From Antedon mediterranea (taxonomy: Eukaryota; Echinodermata; Crinoidea; Comatulida; Antedonidae), in NCBI RefSeq assembly GCF_964355755.1, contig NC_092675.1, forward strand, positions 25,646,412 through 25,710,411: 64,000 nucleotides of DNA, given 5' to 3'. A program made the translations under genes and the position numbers. Below, in pieces: positions 10,887-23,347 of this stretch; within the stretch, counting starts at the first letter, position 1, and every line of letters starts with the position of its first letter. A model generated the notes under the pieces. It was given only the letters and a program-made list of their open reading frames with translations, was not told where the DNA came from and made no database searches.

Positions 10887-13868
10887 AGGGGGTTTCCGGG
10901 TTTAAAATGAATAGTAAAAAATGTAAAATATATTTGTTTGTCTCTTGAACGGTAAAAGTTTCAATTTATATAAGCGCCCAGTGAAGCAGAACGAAGGCTG
11001 TGAAATCAGGCCAGATTACAAGTGCAGCTACGGCAAAATCACACTGTGGTTACAAAATAGGAAATTCGTGAAATGGTCCATCTTCCGACGACTCGTTATC
11101 AAAAACCATATCAATTACTTTTGTAAAATTATACTTATCTGATGTAATTTTAGTCGGTCTTCCCATTTATAAAGTCAATTTTTTATGAAAATTCATCAAA
11201 ACAGTGAAAAATTAGATATGTTTGCACTTTACGTTTGCCGATTTTCGCACCGACTTAGGGAAAAATCAAAATCAATGAAGCGTAACGTATACTGTACATT
11301 CCTGCTGAGGATCGAGCGAGACGAAAATACACGTGCTCTCTCTGCTGCCCATGCCTGGCATCGTCACGTGATAAGCAGATACAACAATACCAAACTGGTC
11401 GGGTCGAGTATACCCCGTCTATAATCACAACATGAACGATGTACAGTATTTGATTGAAGGTCGACTTGACCTACCGGATTGGTATAGATAATATAGCTCG
11501 AATGAGAGAGTTGGAATATTTGTGTAGTGCAGCCTATAGTAAAAGGCCTGGTAGTATCAATTCGCATAGGGTCTACTACACTAGCTAGCTCAATTTTTAA
11601 CTGGGCCGGATCGGCTAGGTCTCCTTCCTACTACCTGGTCTACTTGCTTGATGCATGAGTATCCGCTTTTTTGGAGAGTAAACTAAGCCTATTTTATTTT
11701 AGGCCTACTTAGACGATCGGGACACCATACGTGTGGACGGCGATCGGACCTTGTTTTGCTTCAATATTTACAGCCGATTTTGTAGAACGTTTTAGGTTTA
11801 GATTGTTTAGGAGTTTGGTTGATAGGATGGGTTTTGTTATTTATGGGCCAATCGTCTAGTAGTAGGCTAGCTAGGCCCATGGGCCCCATTGTTTTAACGT
11901 AGCCATCGTGGCATGGAATCCCTAGTCAGAATGGCTCTCGCCCATATTATTATTAGGCTAGGCCTAGAGTAGTATTGTACGTGAAGCCGATAATACGATC
12001 TGTACTATAGAGTATAAAAATAGTATAATTTATGACTCCGTATCTGTACTAAATTTTGTATTTCATTAAATGTCAAATAAATATATGCTACTACTGTTAT
12101 TATTACACTTTAGGCCTAGCTTAGAAAATCTACAAAAAATGTATTTCACAATGATCGGGTGGTCGTCGTTTGACAGGGGAGAGAGATGTAAATTAAGGCT
12201 GGTTTCCTGTCGACGTAAGAACATCACTTTTGTTGCGACTACGTCGATTGAAATGCGGATTTTACAGGAAACCGATTACGATCGAAAATTTATAAAATCG
12301 ACGTAACGTAAGAAAAATGGTAACGACAAACGATTTTACAGGAAACCGATGACCTAACAATTGTTGCGTTACGACGTTTTCTTCCGATTTTACAGGAAAC
12401 CGGGATTTTTTATCTTACGCTTGAATGAACGCCCTTGCGTCACGTTTCTTACGTCTCTTACGAAAGTTGACTTGAAGTCAACTTTCGCAAGAGACGTAAG
12501 CGCAATCGTAACAAGCAACCAATGAGCGACAAGAGTTATGACGTAATTTGTATGACCTTACAGTGAAATATAGCCGGACAATAACATTTGTATGTATTTA
12601 CCGTACTACTACAATTTTAGCCCACTTTACGATGTTGTACAATGTACATACTTTACAAATGCACAGTAGTTTCAATATAATATTGTTCTAATCAGGGAGT
12701 TTACAACTCACATCAAAATATAATACTCTTATTTATGGACGTGCAATAAACAATCCGCATTGAAACATTCGACATTTTTCTGTTCTATTTGTCGGTAGAA
12801 ACGTCGCGAAAATGAACATTTGCAACAAGATAAGATATAGAAAGCCCTTGTAAGCAATATAATATTATTATGTAACTTAAAAAAAAAATGTTTGCTTGAT
12901 TTTGTATAATTTATATTGTTTTGTCAATATAAATTATATTTTGGTATGCCTGGGCCCATAGGTAGGTCTAATAATAATAGGAATCCCGAAATGATTTGCC
13001 GTTTTTTAATTTTGAAAACTATTTAAGGCTAGGCCTACTAAGGCCAGAATAATTAATTCATATTTTGGTTCATACAATAGTGCATAGGCCTAGCCTATTA
13101 GCCTGGCTCCTAGGCTAGTTTGATTATATTTTGGTCAAATCCATTCCTATTAGTACAGTATTAATTAAGTATTATCACTAATACTAGGGCCTAGCATATC
13201 TACTAAAAATAATATGTTGGTGTGCTGCACTGACACTGAGTAGCTACAGGTACAATAACAACATTCAACATTTCGCGCGAAAAATGATAAAACCCGCTCT
13301 AAAAAGAAACACCAATCATAGATGTTGTTTCAAATACGTCATAAATCCGACCGACGTAAGAAAAAAATTTCAACTTTCGTAACAACACTAAAATCGACGT
13401 AAGCATACGACGTGTGTTTCACAGCCAAAATTTCAACTTTCGGGAGCAGCATAACTACAGATGTTTCTCTGTGGCCCGACACGATCTTGACTAACGTCAA
13501 CGACGTCAATTTTTTCTCAACTTTCGTAAGAGACGTAAGAAACGTATGAAACGCAAGAATCGTTGCAAAATTCAACTTCTTACGTCGATAGGAAACCAGC
13601 CTTTAGTTGACAAACACAACGTACATGACGTCGCGAGTTTGGAATCCACTGGTGACGTGATCTTGTGAATATCTCATGAATATTAATGAGCTTCCCTAAG
13701 CTGCTGAAAAACAGACTTTCCATGAATTTACCCTAAAATGTATATGAAATTTAATTTTTTTAATTTCTCGTTAATACTTCTTCATTCTGACATGTCTATA
13801 TTGTTATAATATTTTTTATTTAATAAATAAACGATATTTAAAACCAATTTTAAACCCAGAATCCCCCT
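10887..13868. mobile_element. 3.0 kb TTAA-flanked DNA transposon (Kolobok- or piggyBac-like)
   Basis: The ends AGGGGGTTTCCGGGTTTAAA and, reverse-complemented, AGGGGGATTCTGGGTTTAAA are inverted repeats. TTAA lies on both sides (10883-10886 and 13869-13872). The empty site survives in the duplicated spacer before gene 5 as a single TTAA near 54582, so this is a real insertion made after the block duplicated. No transposase is seen; the AGGG terminus fits Kolobok better than piggyBac (CCY). A second element (12196-13602) is nested inside. Confidence 0.88.
12196..13602. mobile_element. 1.4 kb element with 27-bp TIRs, TTA target duplication
   Basis: Ends AGGCTGGTTTCCTGTCGACG and, reverse-complemented, AGGCTGGTTTCCTATCGACG match on through TAAGAA. 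TTA flanks both ends (12193-12195, 13603-13605), as for PIF/Harbinger elements. Inside are several copies of TTTTACAGGAAACCGAT and runs of ACGTAAGA in both orientations. No transposase is recognised. It sits inside the TTAA element, so it is the younger of the two. Confidence 0.82.
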
Positions 13869-15179
13869 TTAAATATTTTAACAAATGCTAAAAAAGTATA
13901 AAGAATGGTAGAGTGTTGTGATTGTGTGTAGTAGTAATACTGGGATACAGAAGATTTTGAACCAATAATAGGTAAGTCTTTTGGTTGCTTTGAATACGCG
14001 TTTCCTGGTGAACCTTATACACATTTCACATATTAAATAAATGATGTCACATCTGATGGCCCATTATTACACAATGTTTCCGTCAGTGTACAGCTTCGTC
14101 TGTTTTATGGCTTTTCTGCATATATCGACATCAAAAATCATTCAGTCATGCTACAATACGTTCGAATTAGGTAAGTCAAGTTTATTTTCATACATCTTTA
14201 AAATCTAATATATAGGCTACTAAGTAGGCCTATAAACAATTTAGTAAAATACTGAAATTGGAATTTTGAGAAAAACCGTAAGCTTTTTTTAAACGTATTG
14301 TATTTTATTTTATTGTAAGACTAGATGATTTATCAATTTACGATCATGGGAAAATGTAGAGATACCAAAGAGAAATGCACGGTTGTACATTACAATTCTC
14401 ATTTAGAAAAGGTATGACTTTCTAGTCAAAACAATATAATAATAATACGATTTACCTCTGCAGCAGACATTCCAATTTTTAGTATACATCCGAATAGGTC
14501 GACTACACCAAAAACTATAACTGTAATCTTAATCAAGACTAAAACAAATAAGGAATTTGGGCTAAAATTATGAACCGAATTCACTACACACCCAGCGTTG
14601 TTTCTAAATTTGATTGTAGTTATCTGCCAATTGAAATGACAGCATGTCTTTATAAGTATGACATTGTACTGTTGAAGAATAATTATAGCTTTTAAAATGT
14701 TTGTCAAAAATTGTCTAGTGTCAGAGTTCAAAACAACTAGACAAAGTACAACACATGGAAATGGTCCTGCTTCGTATGCTGTTGACGGTGGAATAAATGG
14801 ACAGTACAGCAAACGTACATGTACGCACACTAGTAAGTGATAATGCGTTTTAATTAATTATCTATTTCTAGGATTGATGCATATTCTATAACAATACTTG
14901 TTAACGTAGTTTTACTAGCATCAAAAACATAAAACATTTCCAAATAGTTTTCTTATTCAAACGTTAAATAATTTAGTAGTTGTATTTGTTTTATAATGTA
15001 AACCTTGGCTAAATACTGTAAACATGACTGACATCCTATATATCCTATTCCGCCTGCATTATTGTTTTCCAATCCTTCTTAAGCAGAGATTATTTATGGT
15101 ATACAGTTGGAAATTATAGGGGCGATATATAAGCATGAACTTCGATCAAATATTCCATAATAAATCTCATGAATTACTT

Positions 15180-15215
15180 ATGTTTCTGCCTTAACCTGAT
15201 AGGAGAAAAACATGA
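15180..15215. mobile_element. Single TIR end relic (family of 28895-29712)
   Basis: TTCTGCCTTAACCTGATAGG matches the right end of the elements at 28895-29712 and 44325-45143 (TTCTGCCTTAACCTAATAGG). No left end was found nearby, so only one terminus remains. The same relic is present in the copied intron of gene 5 near 55893-55920. Confidence 0.55.
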
Positions 15216-15364
15216 CACTAACGGCCTCACCTGCAATAACATGTATTCAATGGGTTTAGCGTATGTTACAAACGATGAATTGGGTTTCCTATCCGAAACA
15301 TAGTTCAATCGAACGTTTAATGATCAATGAAAAATGATAACCGAAAGTGAAACATTAAGAACAA

Positions 15365-16024
15365 ATAATAAATGATAATAAATGAAAACTTATATAGCGC
15401 CGGTATCCTCCACCCATGTGGCGCTCATGGCGCTTTGTGCATTAACAACGTGCGAGAACATCAGCGAATAGCGACGTCTTTAGGTTGGTCTTGAAACTGT
15501 TTAGACTAGTTGAGCATTTAACTGTTGCTGGTAAGCTGTTCCATACACTTGCGGCCGCAACGTAAAAAGATCTCTGACCCCACTGATTTTTCGCTCTACG
15601 ATCTTGAAGAAGGTTTTGTGACAATGATCGTAGGCCTCTGCGGGATGATTCGTAACGATCCACAAGGTCAGATAAATAAGCAGCGGAGCACTGTCATTTA
15701 GGATCTTGAATACAAACAACGCAAGTTTGTACTTAATACGTTGTTGAACAGGCAACCAATGCAAATCCATCAGGACAGGAGTTATGTGAGCGTTTGATTT
15801 TGTATAAGTTACAATTCTAGCTGCCATATTTTGCAAGCGCTGCAAACGTTGTATTTGAGATTTTGGTATGCCAAACAACAAGGCATTACCAATGTCAATT
15901 TTAGAAGTGACAAATGAGTGTACAATCAATTCAGCTGTTTTCTTGTTAAGATTACCGCGAATACGACCAAGGTTCCTAATCGATATGCATGCTGCTTTGG
16001 ATACAGTTGTTATTTGTGCTTCCA
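15365..16024 (-). mobile_element. CR1-like LINE 3' end in gene 2 intron 2
   Basis: Minus-strand frames 15501-16025 and 15442-15663 overlap through a frameshift and together give the end of a LINE ORF2: HITPVLMDLHWLPVQQRIKY, then RSFYVAAASVWNSLPATVK and LNSFKTNLKTSLF. The 3' UTR ends in GGCGCTATATAAGTTTTCAT and a TTTATTATCA tail. The matching intron of gene 5 (near 56073) lacks it, so insertion followed duplication. Confidence 0.88.
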
Positions 16025-17131
16025 ATATTGAACAATATTGAACAATACTTCATGTTATCATTCTATGGCAAGGTGAACGTTTCTGTATATTTTTTGTTAT
16101 GAATAGACAATTGATAGATTCTTAAACAGTATTTTTATTTTTTTTCCAATTGAAAGCCTTCATGAATAATCCATGGTGGTATGTTGATCTCGGAACGGAA
16201 AAAGTAATTTCAAAGATTGTTATATTTAACAGAGAAGATTGTTGTGGTAAGTAATAACAATATATTAAACTCAGTATCTATTTGCATGTACATTTAATTC
16301 TAGTCGTGACCGCGGTCGAAGGTGTTAAAGAGTCGCTATTTATCTCCATAGACTTACCATTAAAGTACAGTAGTCTAATTTAGGATGTATATTAAGCAGA
16401 ATACGACATTAAGTCTCCTTTTAATGTATATGAATTGTTAAACCATAGTCTAATCAACCTATATTATCGATGGGCAGTTAGTTATTATACTTTTAAACTA
16501 TTTTCGACTATGCTGACTCAGCCTGATTTTTTGGTATAAGTTCATTTCTCCAAAAATAAACTCCAGGTAACCTAAAATAAAAGTGTACGGTTTATTCTCG
16601 ACATCGCCTCGATAGAAACAATTAAACGCAGTTGGTTATCTGAACATAAGTTAACTTTTTCAAGCCTATATTATTATACCTTAATGTTTTTAACATTTTA
16701 TTTATGAATAATCTTCCATCAGATATTAAATAAGCATAAACGTGCTAATAAAGATTCATCTTGGTAATGTAAAAAAAAAAGAAAAAGAAGACACACTAAA
16801 AGAAAAGATAGCTGAAATTGAAAAATTCAAAGATGACTCAACAAGAATGTACCAAGCAGTAAAAAACCTAAAACTTAACGAAAATAAAAGACTTGTAGTA
16901 GAAACAGAGTTCGGTATAACAACAAACGAAGAAGAGCAGGTAGAAATAATTAGCAATTTCTTTGAAAACGTCTATCACAAATCACAAGAAAAACCTATAA
17001 ACGAAAACATTAAACCTATTGAAATGAAGTCTCCCTTTACAGGTGATGAAGTTGCCAAAGCAGCGAAATGCTTAAAAAATAATAAAAGCCCAGGAAGTGA
17101 CCAAGTATACTCTGAAATGGTAAAATATGCA

Positions 17132-20130
17132 ATAGGGTTGGTGAAATCTGTCCATAATAGGTTACTTTTCTGTCCATAATAGGGGACTTTCTGTCCATAA
17201 TAGGGACTAGAGGGCGCTGTTGTTTGTCCATAATAGGTAACTTTCATAATTGGCTGTCCAAAATAGGCGACTTTTTGTCCACAATAGGCGAGTTTATTGG
17301 AGTAGTGCGCCATTCATTGTGTTGTCCATAATAGGTGATTTTGTTGGCGTACTCGATCGTACGTACGTAGTTTATTTCGCGAGTAGAAGTAGTATTATTA
17401 GTTAATACTAATTTGCTTTCTCTTCAAACTTCGAGGCTACCTACTGTAGGCCTAGCTAGTAGGAGGCCTAATTAGTATAATTATTTAAGTCTCTCTAGCC
17501 GCTAGGGCCTAGGCTAGTCCTGTTTTAGAGTTAGGCTACCTCAGGCATAGATAGTACTACTACTAGCTTATAGGCCTAGCTGGAGTCCATTTGTTATTGT
17601 CCACTATTACTAATGAAATGTGAGCTTTTTTTTTCTAGGCCTACCTTACAGCAGGGGGTACCTCCCTGCTACAGTAGGAATAAAAATGACATGGGCTCAT
17701 ATTAGGTAGATAGGTTTCCTACTACAAACAACTAGGCCTATCCTCATTATCTGTTTTTTTATTATTTTAATATGAATATTTTACAGACTCATCTCGTAAC
17801 TATACTGCCTAACTGCAGGTCAGGTCTGGCGGACTAGTCACTATACAGTCTTTTACTAATACCACTGCCACCACCGCCCACTACTATACTTTAAAGACTG
17901 AAATCAGCTACTACTAGCCTAGTCTACTAGACCTATTGGTAGTTTGTCTTCAAATCACAGACATCTAGATTGCTAGATTGACCTTTTTGTTTTTTTAAAT
18001 TATTTTTTGAATGAATGAGTCTTATCCAGACAGTTCGGACAGTTAGTAGGTTGGCAGTATAGTAGAGCCAGAGCTATTGTTACTGTATGTTATTAATTAT
18101 GTCATCTATTTAAATCTCAATTTTTCCCATATTTTTTGCATGTATCAAAGATTGTGTACAGTGTATCTTCTGATCAATGTTATAGTACAGTAGCATGGAC
18201 ATTTCTATTAACTAGGGTAAGTAACAGATAGGCCCAACCTACAATTGAAGAAAAATACTTTACATACAACCCACTAGGCCTACATCTTTTAGGACATTTT
18301 TCAATATGACCAAGATACTGTAAAATCCCAAGAAGAAGCCTATTTAGAAAAAGTATTTGTTTGCAAAAGTAATCTTCGGAAAAGAAGGATACAATTTAGT
18401 CAAACATTTTCAGAGAGACAAACTGAATTTTATCAGTACCGTAGTAGAAAAACTGACAATACATGAAAATTAATTTTTAACATTCTGATTTGAAATATTC
18501 TATTCATTTGAATTGCTAAGAAATTAAAAGTAGATATTTTTTTTTTATTTCCATTCATTATAAACATTACAATCACAGTACAAAGAATAGATAAATCCAC
18601 TAACAAATTCATGCAGACAATATTTCAAAATTTAATTGAATGTTATATTATTAAAGCATTCATTCAATAAAGCATTTGTCTTTAAAACATTTAATATCAG
18701 TTTTCATATAGTGAGTATGGTAATAATTGACTCTAACAACTGGTATAAACTTAAATTTAGTAAAACAATCCTACATATCTTTTTTTTAAATGCAATAAAA
18801 TATTTAAACATAACTGTTTCCCACCATACAACATGAAAATTTGTCTCAGCATTACTAAGATTGAAGTTTCTTGCATTATACAATACCTTTTTTTTATTAT
18901 AGGCATACAGATGTTTGATATTCTGCTCATATACAGTATGCTGCTGAAATGAAAAAGTACATCACTTCAACATATTATTTTTGATCATAATCATCGATCA
19001 ATAATTATAGTAATAAACATAATCATTATGGTGCATTTTATTTATCCTTGCTATTTTTTAAATTGTAGTTTAACCATGTTTTTACACTTTTAAAAATAAT
19101 ATAATTCAGTATTTTTTAAATGTGATTTAGATTTTGAATAAACTGTTCTGAATACAGAACAAAGGTGTTGATTGTACACAGCGTGTATGTAAACTTGATT
19201 TGTCGTATTTCTTATTAGTATTAAACATTAAAATTGATTCATTTAATTAAACAATATAATAAATGGATGAGATGTGCTGCTGTTGATCCACTTTAGACTG
19301 GGATGGTTTGTCATTGAGCTATGTGGATCCAGAATTTTGAAATAGGGGAGGACCTAAAATGACGAAATGAAGTGCTGAACTGTGATGTCTTTTTCAATAT
19401 TAAATTGATTTTTATTATTACTGTTAACAAAACAAAATAAGTCCAAAGAAACAATACATTGAAACACCAATGCATTTATAAAAATAACAGTTTACATTTC
19501 ATTATCTTAAAAAAATAAAACTTTATCAATATTATTATTAATATTAGAGTATTATGGGGTATTTTTTATTTTTGTAAAAGAACGTGTGGGTTCGTTTGGT
19601 GATTTATTTAAACTTGCAATAGTATGGTAAGTTGCGTAATGTCTGTCCATACTATCAAACCTAAAATGAAGTTCAAATTAAATTATTTGTTGCTGAATAA
19701 ATTTCACATTTCATTATTATTAGTGGACAATAACAAATGGACTAGGCCTAGGCTAGTAGGCCTATATAGAGGTAGCCTAACTAACAGGACTAGCCTAGGC
19801 TAGAAAGACTTAAATATTTATACTAATTAGGCCTAGGTAGCCTCGAAGTCTGAACAGAAAGCAAATTAGTATTACTTCTACTCGCGAAATAAACTACGTA
19901 CGTACGAGTACGCCAAAAAAATCACCTATTATGGACAACACAATGGATGGCGCACTACTCCAATAAACTCGCCTATTGTGGACAAAAAGTCACCTATTTT
20001 GGACAGCCAATTATGAAAGTCACCTATTATGGACAAACAACAGCGCCCTCTAGTCCCTATTATGGACAGAAAGTAACCTATTATGGACAGAAAAGTAACC
20101 TATTATGGACAGATTTCACCAACCCCGCTC
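17132..20130. mobile_element. 3.0 kb foldback element with very long TIRs
   Basis: Inverted repeats of roughly 400-500 bp: 17132 to about 17620 pairs with about 19710 to 20130. The outer 200 bp of each arm carries seven copies of the 12-mer GTCCATAATAGG or close variants. The target duplication AAAATATGCA is perfect (17122-17131 and 20131-20140). The roughly 2 kb centre has no transposase. Two overlapping small frames on each arm (for example 16975-17313 minus and 19947-20147 plus) are just translations of the repeat (YYGQKVTYYGQK). Confidence 0.92.
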
Positions 20131-20167
20131 AAAATATGCACCTATAGAAGTTTTTAACCACATAGCA

Positions 20168-22206
20168 CAGGCCCGTATGCAGCATTTATAATGAGGGGGT
20201 GCGAGCGAAGCGAGCAACAATGGCTGGGGGCCAGGGGGCCGCCAAGGGCCCCCGGTCAGGGTCCAGGGGCCGAAGGCCCTGGAAAAATTTGCGTTATTTG
20301 ACGTTCTAAAGACTGATGTAAGACTGTCTGTTGTGGCTTGGGCTAGTTGAACGATGGACACCAGAACTTAACGCTTTCATGATGAGGCCAACTCAGCAGG
20401 GGTGGCGCCAGGATCTTCCCGACGCGGGGGCTACATTCCCCGATGAGGGGGCTATGCGAGCGAAGCGAGCATCACTAGGCTGAGGGCCAGGGGCGCCAAG
20501 AGCCCCCGGTGGGGTCCAGGGGGGCAAAGCCCCCGGAAGCAACGCGTTCTAGCGTCATTTGAGGTCTTTTTAATCAGATTTAGGGTAGCCATTTTTTCCA
20601 TTTTTTATAATGCATAAATAAAATACTGCGTGCAAAAAAACGATGCGCGATGACTGTTTCAATCCATATTTTTCAATTTAAAAAATAAAAGTTCAAAGAA
20701 AATTTAGAAAAATAGAGTTGGAGGTCCCGGAAATTGGACTTATTATACTTCAAAACATGAAAAAAAATATATAAGTCCCTATCATGGGTTGTGACTGAGC
20801 TAAGAAATGTTTGAAAAATAGAGATGCTAGGTCTCGGAAAATGTACTTCTTGTTCTTCGAAATATGACCAGCTTTATTGTTGGGGCTGAGCTAAGAAAAT
20901 GTTTAAAACTAGAGCTGCAGGTCTTCAAAAAATTGCATTTTATACTTTGGTGGAAACATCAGGCCTAGAGGCTTAAAAAACGCAAGCGTAGACCTTTTTC
21001 AGTCGGGGAAAAAAGTTTATTCCTCCCAGGTGTATGCATGCGTACCATCTGGACTTCCGAGTGGTGAGAAATTCATGACATACAGGATATTGAAAATGTA
21101 ATAACTATAGCTATAATGTTGGCTAAGCGAAAATGGCATGTTTTTTTGTTTAGTAATAGATGAAAAATTTATTTTAGGTGCCCCACGGTACAGAAGGTTA
21201 CTTGTAAATTAAAAAATTGGTGAACAAACGAACAATTAACATAATTCGTTTTTGCTGTAGTGTAGCGTACGTCGACGCAGTACACGACGTAACCGTCGGT
21301 AAACTTCGCCTGGAAAATAACACATTACACATTTTGGTCCCTGGATGAAACTTGATATCACGCGTCTCGACCCAACGTTGAACGATTCGTACAAAGGGAT
21401 ACCGCCAGACAAGTGCGTACCTAGCTATTGTTTAGTAGTAAGTTAGATCGCTGGCAATAATGAATGCATATAAAGTGCATATTATCACTCTGACGTACTC
21501 TCACGGTCAATGAAACGTCGCGGTTTTCTAGGCGCTGAAGCTAGCTACGAAGTGAACGCGAACGCTTTTTACTGTATATTATATTCCCCGACAAAAAGTA
21601 CACGTGTTCCCTTCGGTAACCGTCGGTAAACTTCGCCTGGAAAATAACTACATTACACATTTTGGTCCCTGGATGAAACTTGATATCACGCGTCTCGACC
21701 CAACGTTGAACGATTCGTACAAAAGGATACCGCCAGACAAGTGCGTACCTAGCTAATGTTTATTAGTAAGTTAGATCGCTGGCAATAATGAATGCATAAA
21801 AGTGCATATTAGCCCTCTGACATACTCTCACGGTCAATGGAACATCGTGGTTTTCTAGGCGCTGAAGCTATATGAAGTGAACGCGAACGTTTTTACTGTA
21901 TATTATACCGCGTACCGCGTACATGAAGCGCTAAGCTATTGCTTGTCGTCACATGATCGACTGCGCATGTTTTACATCGAGTTTGTAGTCAGTTCAGATT
22001 CCGTAATTTAATTACCGGTATTTTTTCATTTTATATTAGCATATTTTTGTTTGTATACCATTGATAATGTAAATTTTGTATATATATAATGATATTGTCT
22101 TTAGTTAAACAAGACAAGAAAAAATACCAACCGAGGAAATAGTGGACCTTTTGGGACTTGGGGGGGTGCGTCTGCACCCAACGCACCCCCCCTGGATACG
22201 GGCCTG
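20168..22206. mobile_element. 2.0 kb hAT-like non-autonomous element
   Basis: TIR CAGGCCCGTATGC at the left and GGATACGGGCCTG at the right share 11 bp. TAGCA flanks both ends (20163-20167, 22207-22211); hAT elements usually show 8 bp, so the class is likely but not certain. The left end has a GC-rich stretch with GCGAGCGAAGCGAGC, present twice (about 20199 and 20456). It contains a 327-bp tandem duplication (21291-21617 and 21618-21907). No transposase frame. Confidence 0.85.
21291..21907. repeat. Two tandem copies of a 327-bp unit
   Basis: AACCGTCGGTAAACTTCGCC begins at 21291 and again at 21618. The copies stay alignable to about 21590 and 21907, with scattered substitutions and small indels. 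The repeat lies wholly inside the hAT-like element, so it is part of that element's structure. Confidence 0.85.
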
Positions 22207-22356
22207 TAGCAAAAATATATACCAAACAGCTAAAACAGGAAACATACCTAAAGAAATCAACGAAGGCATATTGCATCCAATACCGAAACCAGGCAAGATA
22301 AAAGGTCCACCAAAAAACATCCGACCCATCATCCTACTGTCGGTTCTTAGGAAAAT

Positions 22357-22764
22357 CAAAGAACTTATAACACAAGAATCTCCTGTTCGTCCGAAGCGCG
22401 TAACAATTTCGAAAGGCATTGTGGGATAGAATAGAGCTATGGGTGGCGCCATTATGAGCCATGGAGTAGGGCGCCCGCATCAAATTAGAAAGTCAAAATC
22501 ATAGAGGGGTTCTGCTAATGCTCTAGGGGGTATAGAGTAATTGACTGAGGAGTAGGGCGCCCGCATCAAATTAGAAAGTCAAAATCATAGAGAGGATCTG
22601 CTAATACTCTAGGGGGTAGAGTAATTGACTTCCTAGTTTGGAGGGGGCGCTGCTCCATGCTGTGAAATGGCGTCGCCCAGTTTGACCTTTTAACCATTTA
22701 CTTCCGATACTGTGTTTTGAATGCAAATTGAAGAACAGGAGATTCTTGTGTTATAAGTTCTTTG
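22357..22764. mobile_element. 408-bp TIR element inside the LINE
   Basis: Ends CAAAGAACTTATAACACAAG are perfect inverted repeats of 32 bp. GGAAAAT duplicates the LINE target (22350-22356, 22765-22771). Inside is an 86-bp tandem repeat (AGTAGGGCGCCCGCATCAAA at 22465 and at 22551). Removing it rejoins LINE codons for LRKMLA. Confidence 0.9.
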
Positions 22765-22860
22765 GGAAAATGCTAGCAATATGCTTACTAAATAGGATAA
22801 ACGACAGATTAGATGAACATGTCCCTGTAACACAGGCCGCGTATCGCAGAGGACAATGCA

Positions 22861-23316
22861 CCAAAGATTATATAGCGCCGCTACGCGGCGCAAGATAGGT
22901 AACTGTTGCCAAGCTCCTATCTTATAACACTACGCGCCCAGTAAATCCATGGACGCCATTCGGGCGGACAGGTTATTATTGTGATTTAAATGTAAATGGT
23001 TTAAATTTTGCGGTCCGCCTCGAAGTATCTGTTGTTAACCATCCTTATGATTGATTCATGGAAAAGGGAAGAAATTATGTAAACAAAGTAAAATAAAAGT
23101 TTCTTTGGGATCTGGACACTTTCCGATTAATTCTGTGTGTTTACATTTATATGTTTGGTTAGACAACTTCATTCTTTAACCGAAACATTGTGGATATTGC
23201 CTTGACGACGACTTTATTCCGGTTCAAACTTGTCCGCCGGAATGGCGTCCATGGATTACAAAGGTCTCACCCAGTTACCTATCTTGCGCCGCGTAGCGGC
23301 GCTATACAATCTTTGG
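22861..23316. mobile_element. 456-bp foldback/TIR element inside the LINE
   Basis: Ends CCAAAGATTATATAGCGCCG and, reverse-complemented, CCAAAGATTGTATAGCGCCG match, and the match runs on through CTACGCGGCGCAAGATAGG to about 45 bp. A second inner inverted pair (ATCCATGGACGCCATTC) lies near 22945 and 23253. The GCGCCGC/GCGGCGC part of each TIR is itself a hairpin. Removing the element joins LINE residues YRRG to STTEHVHT, but the target duplication is not clean. Confidence 0.88.
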
Positions 23317-23347
23317 AAGCACTACCGAACATGTACATACATGCAAA

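Noticed and set aside
14426-14830. 134-codon minus frame in gene 2 intron 1 (copy at 55137)
   Set aside because: Overlaps exon 2 antisense, has no domain, and is open only through low-complexity AT-rich sequence.
16975-17313. Tyr-Gly-Gln-rich repeat protein (also 17037 and 19947)
   Set aside because: Reading of the GTCCATAATAGG repeats in the foldback TIR; it occurs on both arms in opposite orientation.
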